Positions 1 to 6,136 of a stretch of 9,035 nucleotides of DNA are shown piece by piece. The stretch comes from Caulobacteraceae bacterium (GTDB lineage: Bacteria; Pseudomonadota; Alphaproteobacteria; Caulobacterales; Caulobacteraceae): NCBI GenBank assembly GCA_947452665.1, contig CANGEH010000069.1:1-9035 (forward strand). Reading direction: 5' to 3'. The position numbers and the translations under genes are program-made. Below the pieces are notes generated by a model. It made no database searches, had not been told where the DNA came from, and saw only the letters and a program-made list of their open reading frames with translations. Position 1 is the stretch's first letter. Each line of letters opens with the position of its first letter.

Positions 1-89
1 CGCTTGGCCCCCATCACCCCTAGAACCGCGTCATAAAAGGCCGCTGACTTTTCCAAGTCATTGGCGCCAACCATCACATACCCAATCAT
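1..89 (-). CDS. VOC (glyoxalase/bleomycin-resistance fold) family protein, N-terminal fragment
   Basis: Only the first 29 codons are inside the window; the gene continues past base 1. The readable protein begins MIGYVMVGANDLEKSAAFYD and continues AVLGVMGAKR. This is the usual opening of single-domain VOC proteins: a first beta strand carrying the metal-side residues, the 'D-L-x-K-S-x-x-F-Y' helix, then 'LGVMGA'. These small metal-dependent enzymes include glyoxalase I, dioxygenases and resistance proteins, and the fragment cannot tell which. The ATG at 87-89 is preceded by AGAGGGA about 10 bases upstream, a good ribosome binding site. It follows the haloalkane dehalogenase in the same direction with a 119-base gap, so it may have its own promoter. 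Fold assignment is fairly firm; function is unknown. Confidence 0.75.
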   Translation of the reverse strand, partial: MIGYVMVGANDLEKSAAFYDAVLGVMGAK

Positions 90-208
90 AGACCTGTTCC
101 CTCTTGGCCAATCTGGCCGCCACAGCATGACCCCCGTCTTGGGAATCATACCCTTAGCCCTATGATCCTACTAGCGCAGGGGCAGGCAAGCCCAAACTGG
201 GCCCGCGA

Positions 209-1114
209 CTAAGAGGCTTGGCGAATAAAGCCGTCGATCAAGTCACACAGTTGTTCGGGCTGGTCTTCTTGCAAGAAATGACCGCCTTTTTCGATGATCA
301 GATGGGGCTGGCCCTTGGCGCCGGGCACCTTGTCAATAAACACCTTTTCGCCGCCCTTAGAGACCGGATCAGAATCGCTAAAACAGGTCAGGACCGGGCG
401 GGTAAAGCTGGACAGGACCTTCCAGGCCTCAATATTTTCGGGGACCGAGGCATGCTGGGGTGTGATGGGTACCAAGGTCGGGAACTGGCGCGCGCCCTCC
501 TTATAGGTCTCGTCTGGGAAGGGCGCGTCATAGGCGGTTTTTTCCGCGTCGGTCAGGCTGCGCACAGTGCCCATATCGATGATCAAGCTGACTGGAAACT
601 CTGGCACGGTCTGGCTAAAGGTCAGCCAGTTATCAAACCCGTCCGACGAGCCCGTCCCAATCGGCAGGCCGGTATTGGCGATCACCAGACGCGCAAATCG
701 CTCTGGAAAGGCGGCAACCAGACGCAGGCCAATCAGACCGCCCCAGTCCTGGCAAAACAAGGTTATATTATTGAGATCATTGGCTAATAGCCAGGCACTC
801 ATCCAGGCCACATGCCGCTCAAACGTATAATCGGTGCGCGCACCTAGCTTATCGGAGCGGCCAAAACCGATCAGGTCCGGACAGACCACCCTATGGCCCT
901 TGGCCGTCAGGTTGGGGATGAAATTGCGATAGAGATAAGACCAGGACGGCTCGCCATGCATCAAGAGCACCGGTGCCGCACCGCTAGGGCCTTCATCGAC
1001 ATGATGGACCCGCAAGCTCGTGCCATCGGCATCCGCAATATTGGTATAGTGCGGCGCAAAGGGCCAATCGGCCAGGCCTGCAAACCGATCATCGGGTGTT
1101 CTTAATACCTGCAT
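209..1114 (-). CDS. Haloalkane dehalogenase, subfamily I (DhlA-like alpha/beta hydrolase)
   Basis: Predicted to hydrolyse the carbon-halogen bond of haloalkanes to an alcohol plus halide; no signal peptide is seen, so cytoplasmic. The 301-residue protein has the full layout of the DhlA branch: N-terminus MQVLRTPDDRF; HGEPSWSYLYR at 53-63 with oxyanion/halide-side Glu55; nucleophile elbow CQDWGG at 121-126 with Asp123 as nucleophile and Trp124 as halide-binding residue; a cap domain from about 150 with Trp163 as the likely second halide-binding tryptophan; Asp249 (SDSDP) as the acid; and His279 (GGHFLQED) as the base. An upstream in-frame ATG (to 1180) would add 22 residues that the family lacks. 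The ATG at 1114 has AGGGG just upstream and matches the usual family start, so I chose it. Epoxide hydrolases are related, but the HGEP and QDW motifs favour dehalogenase. Same strand as the peptidase gene, 95 bases after it; actual substrate is not predictable. Confidence 0.88.
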   Translation of the reverse strand: MQVLRTPDDRFAGLADWPFAPHYTNIADADGTSLRVHHVDEGPSGAAPVLLMHGEPSWSYLYRNFIPNLTAKGHRVVCPDLIGFGRSDKLGARTDYTFERHVAWMSAWLLANDLNNITLFCQDWGGLIGLRLVAAFPERFARLVIANTGLPIGTGSSDGFDNWLTFSQTVPEFPVSLIIDMGTVRSLTDAEKTAYDAPFPDETYKEGARQFPTLVPITPQHASVPENIEAWKVLSSFTRPVLTCFSDSDPVSKGGEKVFIDKVPGAKGQPHLIIEKGGHFLQEDQPEQLCDLIDGFIRQAS

Positions 1115-1209
1115 AGCCCCTGCTCCCAACCGCATTGATATATTGGCACCATAAGTGCAATTAAATCGTTCGGCGGTCAAGTCTGGAATATGGTGCGCTC
1201 ATCCGCCGC

Positions 1210-2196
1210 TCAAGCGCAATAAACACCGCGTGCAATGGCACGGGCCAAGCAATCGGCCGCGGCCGAGCCAAGCCGGGTCAATTGCACCAAACGCTCTGTC
1301 CCCTCACCGATCTCGATCTCGCGGCTCGACAGGGCAAAGACGGTGTCGCCGTCATAGGGGGCATGGACCGGGCGAATGGCGCGCGCCAGTCCATCTTGGG
1401 CCATCATGGCCAGACGCTTGGCCTCGGCCTTGGTCAGCCGCGCTGAGACGGCGACCACGGCCAAGGTGGTATTGGCACCCGGGGTCAGACGCCCCGCCAT
1501 TTTCAAGCGCGATTGTTCGGGCAAGGGATCATTGGATTGGACGTCTAGTCCTGGGCGGATACCGCCAAACTCGCCATCAATCTCAAATGGCCAGGCCCAG
1601 AAGGTCTTGTCATCGGGCATAAAGACCGACCCAACCGGATTGGTCGCGACGATTGCCCCGACCATCAGCCCGTCGCCAAGATCAAGCGAGGCCGAGCCGA
1701 TCCCGCCCTTGACCATGCCCGCCATGGCCCCGCGCCCGGCCCCGACAGAGCCAAGCTCAAACTGCATTGAGGCTGCGGCCACCGAGGCCATGCCCAGATC
1801 GCGATAGGGCGGGTTCAGACCCCAGGCCTTATTGCCCTCATTACCCAGATCATGCAGTACGGCAGCAGGCACAATCGGAATGGCTGGAGACGTAGGGCTA
1901 AGCCTCAGGCCGACATTCTGGGCAGACAGGGCCGCTGTCACGCCATCGGCCGCGCCCAGCCCAAATACAGAGCCGCCGGTCAGGACCACCGCATGCACCA
2001 GATCAACGAAGTTTTCCGGGGCCAAGGCCTCGGTCTCGCGTGAGCCGGGCCCGCCGCCGCGAACATCCACCGCCCCGGTCCAGTCACCTTGACACAGGAC
2101 CGAGGTCACGCCCGTCATCACCGCCTGATCGGTGGCATGGCCCACCCTCAGCCCCGGTACATCCGTGATCAGATTGAGGGGGCCAGGACGATACAT
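1210..2196 (-). CDS. P1-family peptidase (DmpA/NylC-type self-processing N-terminal nucleophile hydrolase)
   Basis: A 328-residue protein of family P1 (peptidase S58): aminopeptidases, amidases and beta-peptidases that cut themselves to expose a nucleophile. Recognisable parts are LITDVPGLRVGHA (9-21), the 'VDVRGGGPGSRET' strand-turn (43-55), 'VVLTGGSVFGL.AADGV' (70-86), GRGAMAGMVKGGIGSAS (154-170), and the processing region 'GANTTLAVVAVSA' (240-252). By analogy with NylC-like members, cleavage is expected between Asn242 and Thr243, leaving Thr243 as nucleophile. It would give an alpha chain of about 26 kDa and a beta chain of about 9 kDa. 'AKRLAMMAQDGLARAIRPVH' (259-278) is the family's conserved post-cleavage helix. 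No signal peptide is seen. Its ATG overlaps the stop of the CpsD-like gene by one base (TAATG), with AAAGGTTG upstream. This implies translational coupling to a polysaccharide-export pair, an unusual partner. The substrate is unknown. Confidence 0.9.
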   Translation of the reverse strand: MYRPGPLNLITDVPGLRVGHATDQAVMTGVTSVLCQGDWTGAVDVRGGGPGSRETEALAPENFVDLVHAVVLTGGSVFGLGAADGVTAALSAQNVGLRLSPTSPAIPIVPAAVLHDLGNEGNKAWGLNPPYRDLGMASVAAASMQFELGSVGAGRGAMAGMVKGGIGSASLDLGDGLMVGAIVATNPVGSVFMPDDKTFWAWPFEIDGEFGGIRPGLDVQSNDPLPEQSRLKMAGRLTPGANTTLAVVAVSARLTKAEAKRLAMMAQDGLARAIRPVHAPYDGDTVFALSSREIEIGEGTERLVQLTRLGSAAADCLARAIARGVYCA

Positions 2197-2903
2197 TAGC
2201 GCAACCTTTTTAATACCTTGGCCCGTCTGCCGCGCCGCGCAGGGTCGCGATTAAAGGCAAGGCCAACGCAATTGCCCCCGGCCGCTGCCAGGGCATTTTT
2301 CAACAAGGCGGGGCCCCGCACACTGGCACCATCCGCCGCCAAGACAATAACCGATTGATCCATAAAGGGCGCTATGGTCAAGCCATCTATTGATCGGTCC
2401 AGGGCCGGGCAATCGACAATGATTAAACCGCTGTAGGCTTTAAGCGCATCCCAATAGTCTAGGCTCGCACTGACCTCAAAGGCTTGATCTGGCTCCAGCA
2501 GGTCTTGGCGAAATTGGGTCAGCCAGAGGTGCTGATTACACAGGCCGTAAGCCACCAAATAATCGGCATCCGCCATGATGCGGCCGCGATGGTCGCGCGC
2601 CTTGGGGTGAATTTCAAAAAACATCGAGCGATCAGGACTGGCCTGTTTCATCTCACCAAGCGGGCCAAACCGCCAGGGCTGGGCCTGGACGGCTTCAATA
2701 TGCACATCTGAACCCGGCTCAAGACTGACCAACCAGACGGGACGATCCATCCGGCGCGCGGCATAAACGGCAAATTCACGGGCCAATAGGGATGTGCCCT
2801 CGCCGCTATTAGCGGCTATGAATTGCAAGGTCTGCGAGGGGCCATACTCGCTCAGGCCCAAGGATGACCAAAGCTGTTCAAGATCTGAGTTTAGCGCGTT
2901 CAT
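2196..2903 (-). CDS. CpsD/CapB-like P-loop ATPase domain protein with degenerate Walker A (putative pseudo-BY-kinase)
   Basis: A 235-residue protein with the fold signature of the cytoplasmic kinase half of Wzc/CpsD tyrosine autokinases (MinD/ParA-like). The Walker A region reads IAANSGEGTSLLA (29-41). BY-kinases have GEGKS/T, and here the lysine position is Thr37. A Walker B-like strand LIIVDCPAL spans 160-168, followed by 'SVIVLAADGASVRGPALLKNAL' (184-205), the typical beta-strand/helix that ends in a 'GxxFNR' (214-219). The C-terminus is RRGRRAKVLKRLR, with no tyrosine cluster, so neither canonical nucleotide binding nor tail autophosphorylation is expected. Its start lies 3 bases after the co-polymerase stop. 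The pair looks like a Wzc split in two, as in two-gene polysaccharide systems such as the Caulobacter holdfast hfsA/hfsB arrangement; that comparison is inference. It probably acts at the inner membrane with the co-polymerase. Confidence 0.72.
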   Translation of the reverse strand: MNALNSDLEQLWSSLGLSEYGPSQTLQFIAANSGEGTSLLAREFAVYAARRMDRPVWLVSLEPGSDVHIEAVQAQPWRFGPLGEMKQASPDRSMFFEIHPKARDHRGRIMADADYLVAYGLCNQHLWLTQFRQDLLEPDQAFEVSASLDYWDALKAYSGLIIVDCPALDRSIDGLTIAPFMDQSVIVLAADGASVRGPALLKNALAAAGGNCVGLAFNRDPARRGRRAKVLKRLR

Positions 2904-2906
2904 GAG

Positions 2907-4223
2907 CTATTCAAACCCGCCCCGTGACAAGGCGGTCCGCGACGAGTGCAAGACACCGATACGGGTAAGCACCGGCAGATCTAGCCTTTGACCCGCCAAT
3001 CGAGCCGACCCAAACCCCGTGCGCCGTGCGCTTAAGACAAGGCCCGTCAACACGCCGAGCACAGCGCCGAACAGTGCGGCCATAAGCACAAGATGCGCGC
3101 CCTGACGGCGTCCCTCACGCGGCACCATTGCCAATTTCACGATCCGAACCGGCTCAAGGCCAAGAGCCAGTTTTGGATTGAGGTCAGACGCGCCATCAAG
3201 CCTGTTGGGATCACTGGCCAAATCAGGCCTTGAGGGCCCAGACTGCCCGGCGATCGGACGGCCCAAACTTGCGATCTTGCGCTTCAAGCTACCGATCGCA
3301 AGAATTATGCGCCTTTGCTCAATCTGCAGCGCTTGATAGTGGGTATTGAAGCCGAAGGTGTGCTCATGGCCATCGGCCCTCAGACTATTGGTCATACCCT
3401 GCCAAGACAGATGGACCATGGAGGCCTGGGCGGTGAGATCGCGCTCAATGCGGTATAGGGCACGGCGCTTGGCCGCTAATTGCCGCTCAAGGTCTGCCCG
3501 CAAACGATCGGGGGCTTCGGCCCCAATTTGCAAAGGCGCGGCATTGCCCGCCCCAATGCGGTCAGGCCCTAGCTCGGGCGTCGGGCCGAGCCGCCGCGTA
3601 TGTTCATTTATATAAGCCGTGATCAGAGCATTAGGCACCAAGGCAGCTAGGCTTGGCACGGTATGCGAGAAGCTTACTGTGAGCTGCCTTGAACCCGCGG
3701 CTTGATTCAGCTTCAAACCCTTGGATAGACGCCTCAGGGCCTCCTGATGGCCATCGGCCCCCAGGCCGGCAAGTTCGGGATAAAGCTTGCCAAGACCAAT
3801 CGTCTCAATGGTCTGCAAGATCAGTCTCTGGCTGGATAGGTCATCCATGGCAGACTGGGTCACGCCGCCTTGAATATTGTCCGGGGCCGCGCCGGTGACG
3901 TGAGACCAGCTGGAAAAGGATAGGCCCTGATCGCGCGGTACGGTGAGGCTCGCCTGGGCGGTAAATAGGATGGGTTGCTGAAGGGCCAGACCGAGGCCGA
4001 TCGATAGGATTACAACGAACACCGTTATCATTGGCAAGATTTCGCGGGGCAGCAGGCTAAACCGGTCGCGCAAACGCGCGCCCAAGACCGATGCCTGACC
4101 GAGCCAGGACGCCCCTATCGGCCCGAGGCGCGAAACATGCCCCGCATGTCGAAAATGGGCGCGAAAATCTTCCATGCCTAAGTGCAAAACCCCATTGTCG
4201 AGCATTCTTTTGAACGCAAGCAT
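2907..4223 (-). CDS. Wzz/GumC-type polysaccharide co-polymerase (chain-length determinant/export protein)
   Basis: A 438-residue inner-membrane protein with PCP topology: a cytoplasmic N-terminal tail, a first membrane helix at about 62-84 (ILPMITVFVVILSIGLGLAL), a large periplasmic domain and a second membrane helix at about 376-398, then a short cytoplasmic tail. After the first helix, 'FTAQASLTVP' (87-96) is the Wzz-domain opening strand. 'DDLSSQRLILQTIETIGLGKLYPEL' (127-151) and 'LTVSFSHTVPSLAALVPNALITAYINEHTRRLG' (181-213) are the conserved core. Residues 236-320 are helical and coiled-coil-like. The usual proline-rich stretch before the second helix is reduced to AMVPREG. It would set chain length or gate export of an exopolysaccharide together with the ATPase encoded 3 bases downstream. 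Alternative Mets exist at residues 7 and 17; none has a strong ribosome binding site, so the start is uncertain. No outer-membrane exporter, flippase or glycosyltransferase is in the window. Confidence 0.82.
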   Translation of the reverse strand: MLAFKRMLDNGVLHLGMEDFRAHFRHAGHVSRLGPIGASWLGQASVLGARLRDRFSLLPREILPMITVFVVILSIGLGLALQQPILFTAQASLTVPRDQGLSFSSWSHVTGAAPDNIQGGVTQSAMDDLSSQRLILQTIETIGLGKLYPELAGLGADGHQEALRRLSKGLKLNQAAGSRQLTVSFSHTVPSLAALVPNALITAYINEHTRRLGPTPELGPDRIGAGNAAPLQIGAEAPDRLRADLERQLAAKRRALYRIERDLTAQASMVHLSWQGMTNSLRADGHEHTFGFNTHYQALQIEQRRIILAIGSLKRKIASLGRPIAGQSGPSRPDLASDPNRLDGASDLNPKLALGLEPVRIVKLAMVPREGRRQGAHLVLMAALFGAVLGVLTGLVLSARRTGFGSARLAGQRLDLPVLTRIGVLHSSRTALSRGGFE

Positions 4224-4244
4224 ACAGCGTCGTAATCAGCGCTG

Positions 4245-4258
4245 CTAGAAGGGTCTAG
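4245..4258. promoter_or_regulatory. Inverted repeat upstream of the polysaccharide co-polymerase gene
   Basis: CTAGA-AGGG-TCTAG is a perfect 5+5 base inverted repeat 22 bases upstream of the co-polymerase start, inside the 84-base gap between it and the Sel1 gene. The position suits an operator or 5'-leader element for the co-polymerase/ATPase/peptidase operon. Such a short repeat can arise by chance; I cannot name a binding protein. Confidence 0.25.
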
Positions 4259-4307
4259 TCGATTTTTCGGCTTAAATCATCTCTATAGAAAGGAAACGCC
4301 TAAGAAT

Positions 4308-4583
4308 TTAGTGTTGGCTTAGCCATTCGCGTGCAGCTTTTTGAGCTTCAGCGACTTCAGTCGGATCCATTTCTTGGCTCAATTCACGGCGGTAAATCTT
4401 TGCTTCCAGCGACCCGCGCATAGCGGCAAGATTAAACATCATATGAGCTGAGACATAATCAATCGGCACGCCACCTTGGCCCGTCGAATACTGCATGCCC
4501 AGGCGAAACAATTCGTCAGCAGAAGTCTCCGCTGCCGGAAAGGGCAGACTGCAAACCGCCGGTACATCTAGATAAGCAAGCAT
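4308..4583 (-). CDS. Small Sel1-repeat protein
   Basis: A 91-residue protein with one Sel1-like repeat: 'ADELFRLGMQYSTGQGGVPIDYVSAHMMFNLAAMRG' (about 22-57). It is followed by the charged helix 'EAKIYRRELSQEMDPTEVAEAQKAAREWL' (60-88) commonly found after the last repeat in proteobacterial Sel1 proteins. Sel1 repeats are helical-hairpin protein-binding modules; partner and role are unknown. The first 20 residues (MLAYLDVPAVCSLPFPAAET) are weakly hydrophobic but not a clear signal peptide. The ATG is preceded by GGGAATGAGG. The gene is visibly poorer in GC than its neighbours, as is the whole 4200-4960 stretch, which may mean a different origin. It lies 84 bases upstream of the co-polymerase gene on the same strand and might be co-transcribed. 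Confidence 0.78.
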   Translation of the reverse strand: MLAYLDVPAVCSLPFPAAETSADELFRLGMQYSTGQGGVPIDYVSAHMMFNLAAMRGSLEAKIYRRELSQEMDPTEVAEAQKAAREWLSQH

Positions 4584-4611
4584 GACCTCATTCCCATTTT
4601 TGAGCGCAAAA

Positions 4612-4624
4612 GACCATTTTGGTC
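4612..4624 (-). promoter_or_regulatory. Inverted repeat / possible attenuator in the Sel1 gene leader
   Basis: GACCA-TTT-TGGTC is a perfect 5+5 base inverted repeat 28 bases upstream of the Sel1 start. On the minus strand it reads GACCAAAATGGTC followed by TTTT, so the transcript could form a short hairpin followed by a U run, a weak intrinsic-terminator or attenuator shape. It could equally be an operator. The stem is short, so confidence is low. Confidence 0.25.
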
Positions 4625-4844
4625 CCCAAGCGTCAGCCTAACCTTGGGCAATGAAACACTGTGGCCTGTAAAAATACGGTAAAAATCTCCAGCATCAAAA
4701 ATTGATCTTCAAACCGGATGGGTAGGACGAATTTTTCCAAATCGATTTATTTACATAGAATTAAATAATCGAGCGGCTGTCGGCCGGACTGATTTGTTCT
4801 CAATCGGAGTTTCGTGCGAATGTTTTGGTGAAAGTTTTTTGGCA

Positions 4845-4860
4845 TTGATCATCTGATCAA
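4845..4860. promoter_or_regulatory. Perfect 16-base inverted repeat upstream of the RcnB-like gene (candidate operator)
   Basis: TTGATCA-TC-TGATCAA has perfect 7-base arms around a 2-base centre and lies 105 bases upstream of the RcnB-like start codon. This symmetry is typical of a homodimeric helix-turn-helix regulator site. The TTGAT...ATCAA ends recall the FNR/FixK box, but the spacing here is 6 rather than 4 bases, so I do not call it an FNR site. Confidence 0.35.
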
Positions 4861-4965
4861 GCCAGCGGTCGAAATCCCAATCTAGGCTGAGGATTGCATT
4901 CAGACTGGGTTCAGGGCCGGCAGCGCAGTGTGTGTTCACGGGGTAACCGCAAAAGGACACAGCTT

Positions 4966-5496
4966 ATGACCCGATCACATGCTTATTTACTGGCCGCCTT
5001 AGCGGCCTTGAGCCTAGCCGCCCCCAGCCTAGCCCTAGCCGATCCTGGTTACCGAGACCGTGGCACGCACGGCGATTTCGACCGCCGCGACCAACAAGGA
5101 TCAGACCGTGGCAACCAGGGCTATGATCGCCAATATGGAGGCGGCCAAGATAGGGGCGATCAGTATGGCGGCGATCAAGACAGGGGTGGACGCGACCGCT
5201 ATCACGAACGCCGCCGCAATCACTGGGATGAGCACAGACATAATGGCTATATGGCCCAGGGCCGCTGGTTTTACGGGCCACCCCCGGCCTATGGGTATTA
5301 TGAGCCAGGTTACCGAGCCTGGTCACGCGGCCAGTATCTGGCCCCGTATTATCGAAATAGTTTCATCCGCGACTATAGCGGCTACCGTCTTCGCCCGCCC
5401 CCCAGGGGCTTTGCCTGGATCCGGGCGGGCGATAGCCTGTTGCTGATTAATATCCGCACAGGCCTGATCATGGAGGTCGTGATCAATAACTGGTGA
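4966..5496 (+). CDS. Exported RcnB-family protein (Gly/Asp/Arg-rich, periplasmic)
   Basis: A 176-residue secreted protein. Residues 1-25 form a signal peptide (MTRSHAYLLAALAALSLAAP then SLALA, cleavage before DPGY). Residues 28-90 are a low-complexity Asp/Arg/Gln/Gly region with a near repeat, QYGGGQDRG (56-64) and QYGGDQDRG (67-75 region), followed by a His/Arg-rich stretch (80-92). The C-terminal part, 'YRAWSRGQYLAPYYR' (116-130) to 'YSGYRLRPPPRGFAWIRAGD' (137-156) and 'LLINIRTGLIMEVV' (159-172), matches the RcnB domain. E. coli RcnB is a periplasmic protein affecting nickel/cobalt homeostasis; most alphaproteobacterial relatives are uncharacterised, so a metal role is only a guess. A longer in-frame start at 4894 exists, but AAAAGGA precedes the ATG at 4966 and the signal peptide begins there. 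It ends 6 bases from the convergent SYLF gene. Confidence 0.85.
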   Translation: MTRSHAYLLAALAALSLAAPSLALADPGYRDRGTHGDFDRRDQQGSDRGNQGYDRQYGGGQDRGDQYGGDQDRGGRDRYHERRRNHWDEHRHNGYMAQGRWFYGPPPAYGYYEPGYRAWSRGQYLAPYYRNSFIRDYSGYRLRPPPRGFAWIRAGDSLLLINIRTGLIMEVVINNW

Positions 5497-5502
5497 GTAT
5501 AA

Positions 5503-6072
5503 TCATGGCTTGGGGTGGATATGCGAGATCTTGGTGCCCTCAATGCTCACCCCAGCCATGAGACCTTGCTGATTAAAGATGAAGGCATAGGCGTCATCCT
5601 TGAGGGTCGAGCTGGACAGGTTCTTGGCCAAACCCTCATTGACGACCACCACGGTCGGGCCGACCCCAATTTCCCAGCCGCCGGAATGATCCAAGTAGGT
5701 CAGGGCCTTCTTGCTCATCAAGAACACCACATAGCCATAGGACTGGGCACCCGCCTGCAGACCCCAGCTCCCGGCGACGGAGTTATAATAGCCGGTGACC
5801 TGATTGCCGCGCATCAAGGCGCCTTCGCCATAACTGCCGCCGAACACCAGACCCGCCTTGACGACGTTCGGGAAGACCAAGATTGCGCGGGCCCGCTTGG
5901 AGATTACTGCGGCCGTAGGATTTGAGGCATAAAGGGTTTCTAGCGCCTGGCGGGAGTCGCGATTAAGGTCTTCAGCCGACGCGGCCTGCACAGTATTTGC
6001 GCTCAACAGCACGGGGCCAGCCGTGCCTAAGGCCACGGCTACAGCGGCAATTATCGATCCAAAACGTTTCAT
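5503..6072 (-). CDS. Exported SYLF/Ysc84-type lipid-binding domain protein
   Basis: A 189-residue protein. A signal peptide covers about residues 1-30 (MKRFGSIIAAVAVALGTAGP, with cleavage near TVQA/ASAED). The remainder is a SYLF (Ysc84) domain: 'ILVFPNVVKAGLVFGGSYGEGALM' (64-87), 'YYNSVAGSWGLQAGAQSYGYVVFLMS' (95-120), 'WEIGVGPTVVVVNEG' (133-147) and 'DAYAFIFNQQGLMAGVSIEGTKISHI' (160-185). Eukaryotic SYLF proteins bind phosphoinositides; bacterial ones are exported and of poorly known function, often described as lipid-binding. The open frame could extend to 6213, but that extension overlaps the DUF3309 gene. The ATG at 6072 has GGAG upstream and starts the signal peptide. It lies 62 bases downstream of the DUF3309 gene on the same strand, possibly co-transcribed. 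Confidence 0.88.
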   Translation of the reverse strand: MKRFGSIIAAVAVALGTAGPVLLSANTVQAASAEDLNRDSRQALETLYASNPTAAVISKRARAILVFPNVVKAGLVFGGSYGEGALMRGNQVTGYYNSVAGSWGLQAGAQSYGYVVFLMSKKALTYLDHSGGWEIGVGPTVVVVNEGLAKNLSSSTLKDDAYAFIFNQQGLMAGVSIEGTKISHIHPKP

Positions 6073-6121
6073 GAAAGGCTCCAAGTGGTTTGAGTTATCG
6101 AATAAGATGGGGGAAATGGGC

Positions 6122-6136
6122 GCGGCCGTGGCCGCT
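6122..6136. repeat. GC-rich inverted repeat after the DUF3309 stop
   Basis: GCGGCC-GT-GGCCGC (within 6122-6136) is a perfect 14-base inverted repeat touching the stop codon of the DUF3309 gene and lying upstream of the SYLF start. It may form a small hairpin in the transcript (5-base stem, 4-base loop) but has no U run after it, so it is not a standard terminator. It could lower SYLF read-through or stabilise the DUF3309 message. Confidence 0.25.

Larger units (their letters stand above)
4584..4965. other. AT-richer divergent intergenic region (382 bases) with several inverted repeats
   Basis: This gap separates the minus-strand Sel1 gene from the plus-strand RcnB-like gene and must carry both promoters. 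I see no convincing gene in it; a GTG-started minus-strand frame (4751-4960, 69 residues) has no ribosome binding site and no family I recognise. It contains three perfect small inverted repeats (4612-4624, 4694-4706, 4845-4860). It also holds a possible minus-strand promoter for the Sel1 gene: TTGATG, 16 bases, TATTTT, reading from about 4697 downward. The base composition is noticeably more AT-rich than the rest of the window. Confidence 0.5.

Noticed and set aside
190..202. GCCC-AAACT-GGGC dyad after the dehalogenase stop as a terminator
   Set aside because: Only a 4-base stem and no U run on the minus strand.
218..787. Plus-strand 189-residue frame inside the dehalogenase gene
   Set aside because: Antisense to a protein with clear catalytic motifs; its own translation shows no domain.
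4845..4860. FNR/FixK-type box
   Set aside because: Half-sites TTGAT and ATCAA are present, but the spacer is 6 bases rather than the required 4.
4751..4960. Minus-strand 69-residue open frame, GTG start, in the gap before the RcnB-like gene
   Set aside because: No ribosome binding site, no recognisable family, low-GC codons near its end, and it would occupy the promoter region of the RcnB-like gene. A middle part (LNAILSLDWDFDRWLDQMIN) looks protein-like, so a small or decayed gene is not excluded.
4964..5326. Minus-strand 120-residue frame across the RcnB-like gene
   Set aside because: Antisense of a low-complexity, signal-peptide-bearing gene; composition artefact.
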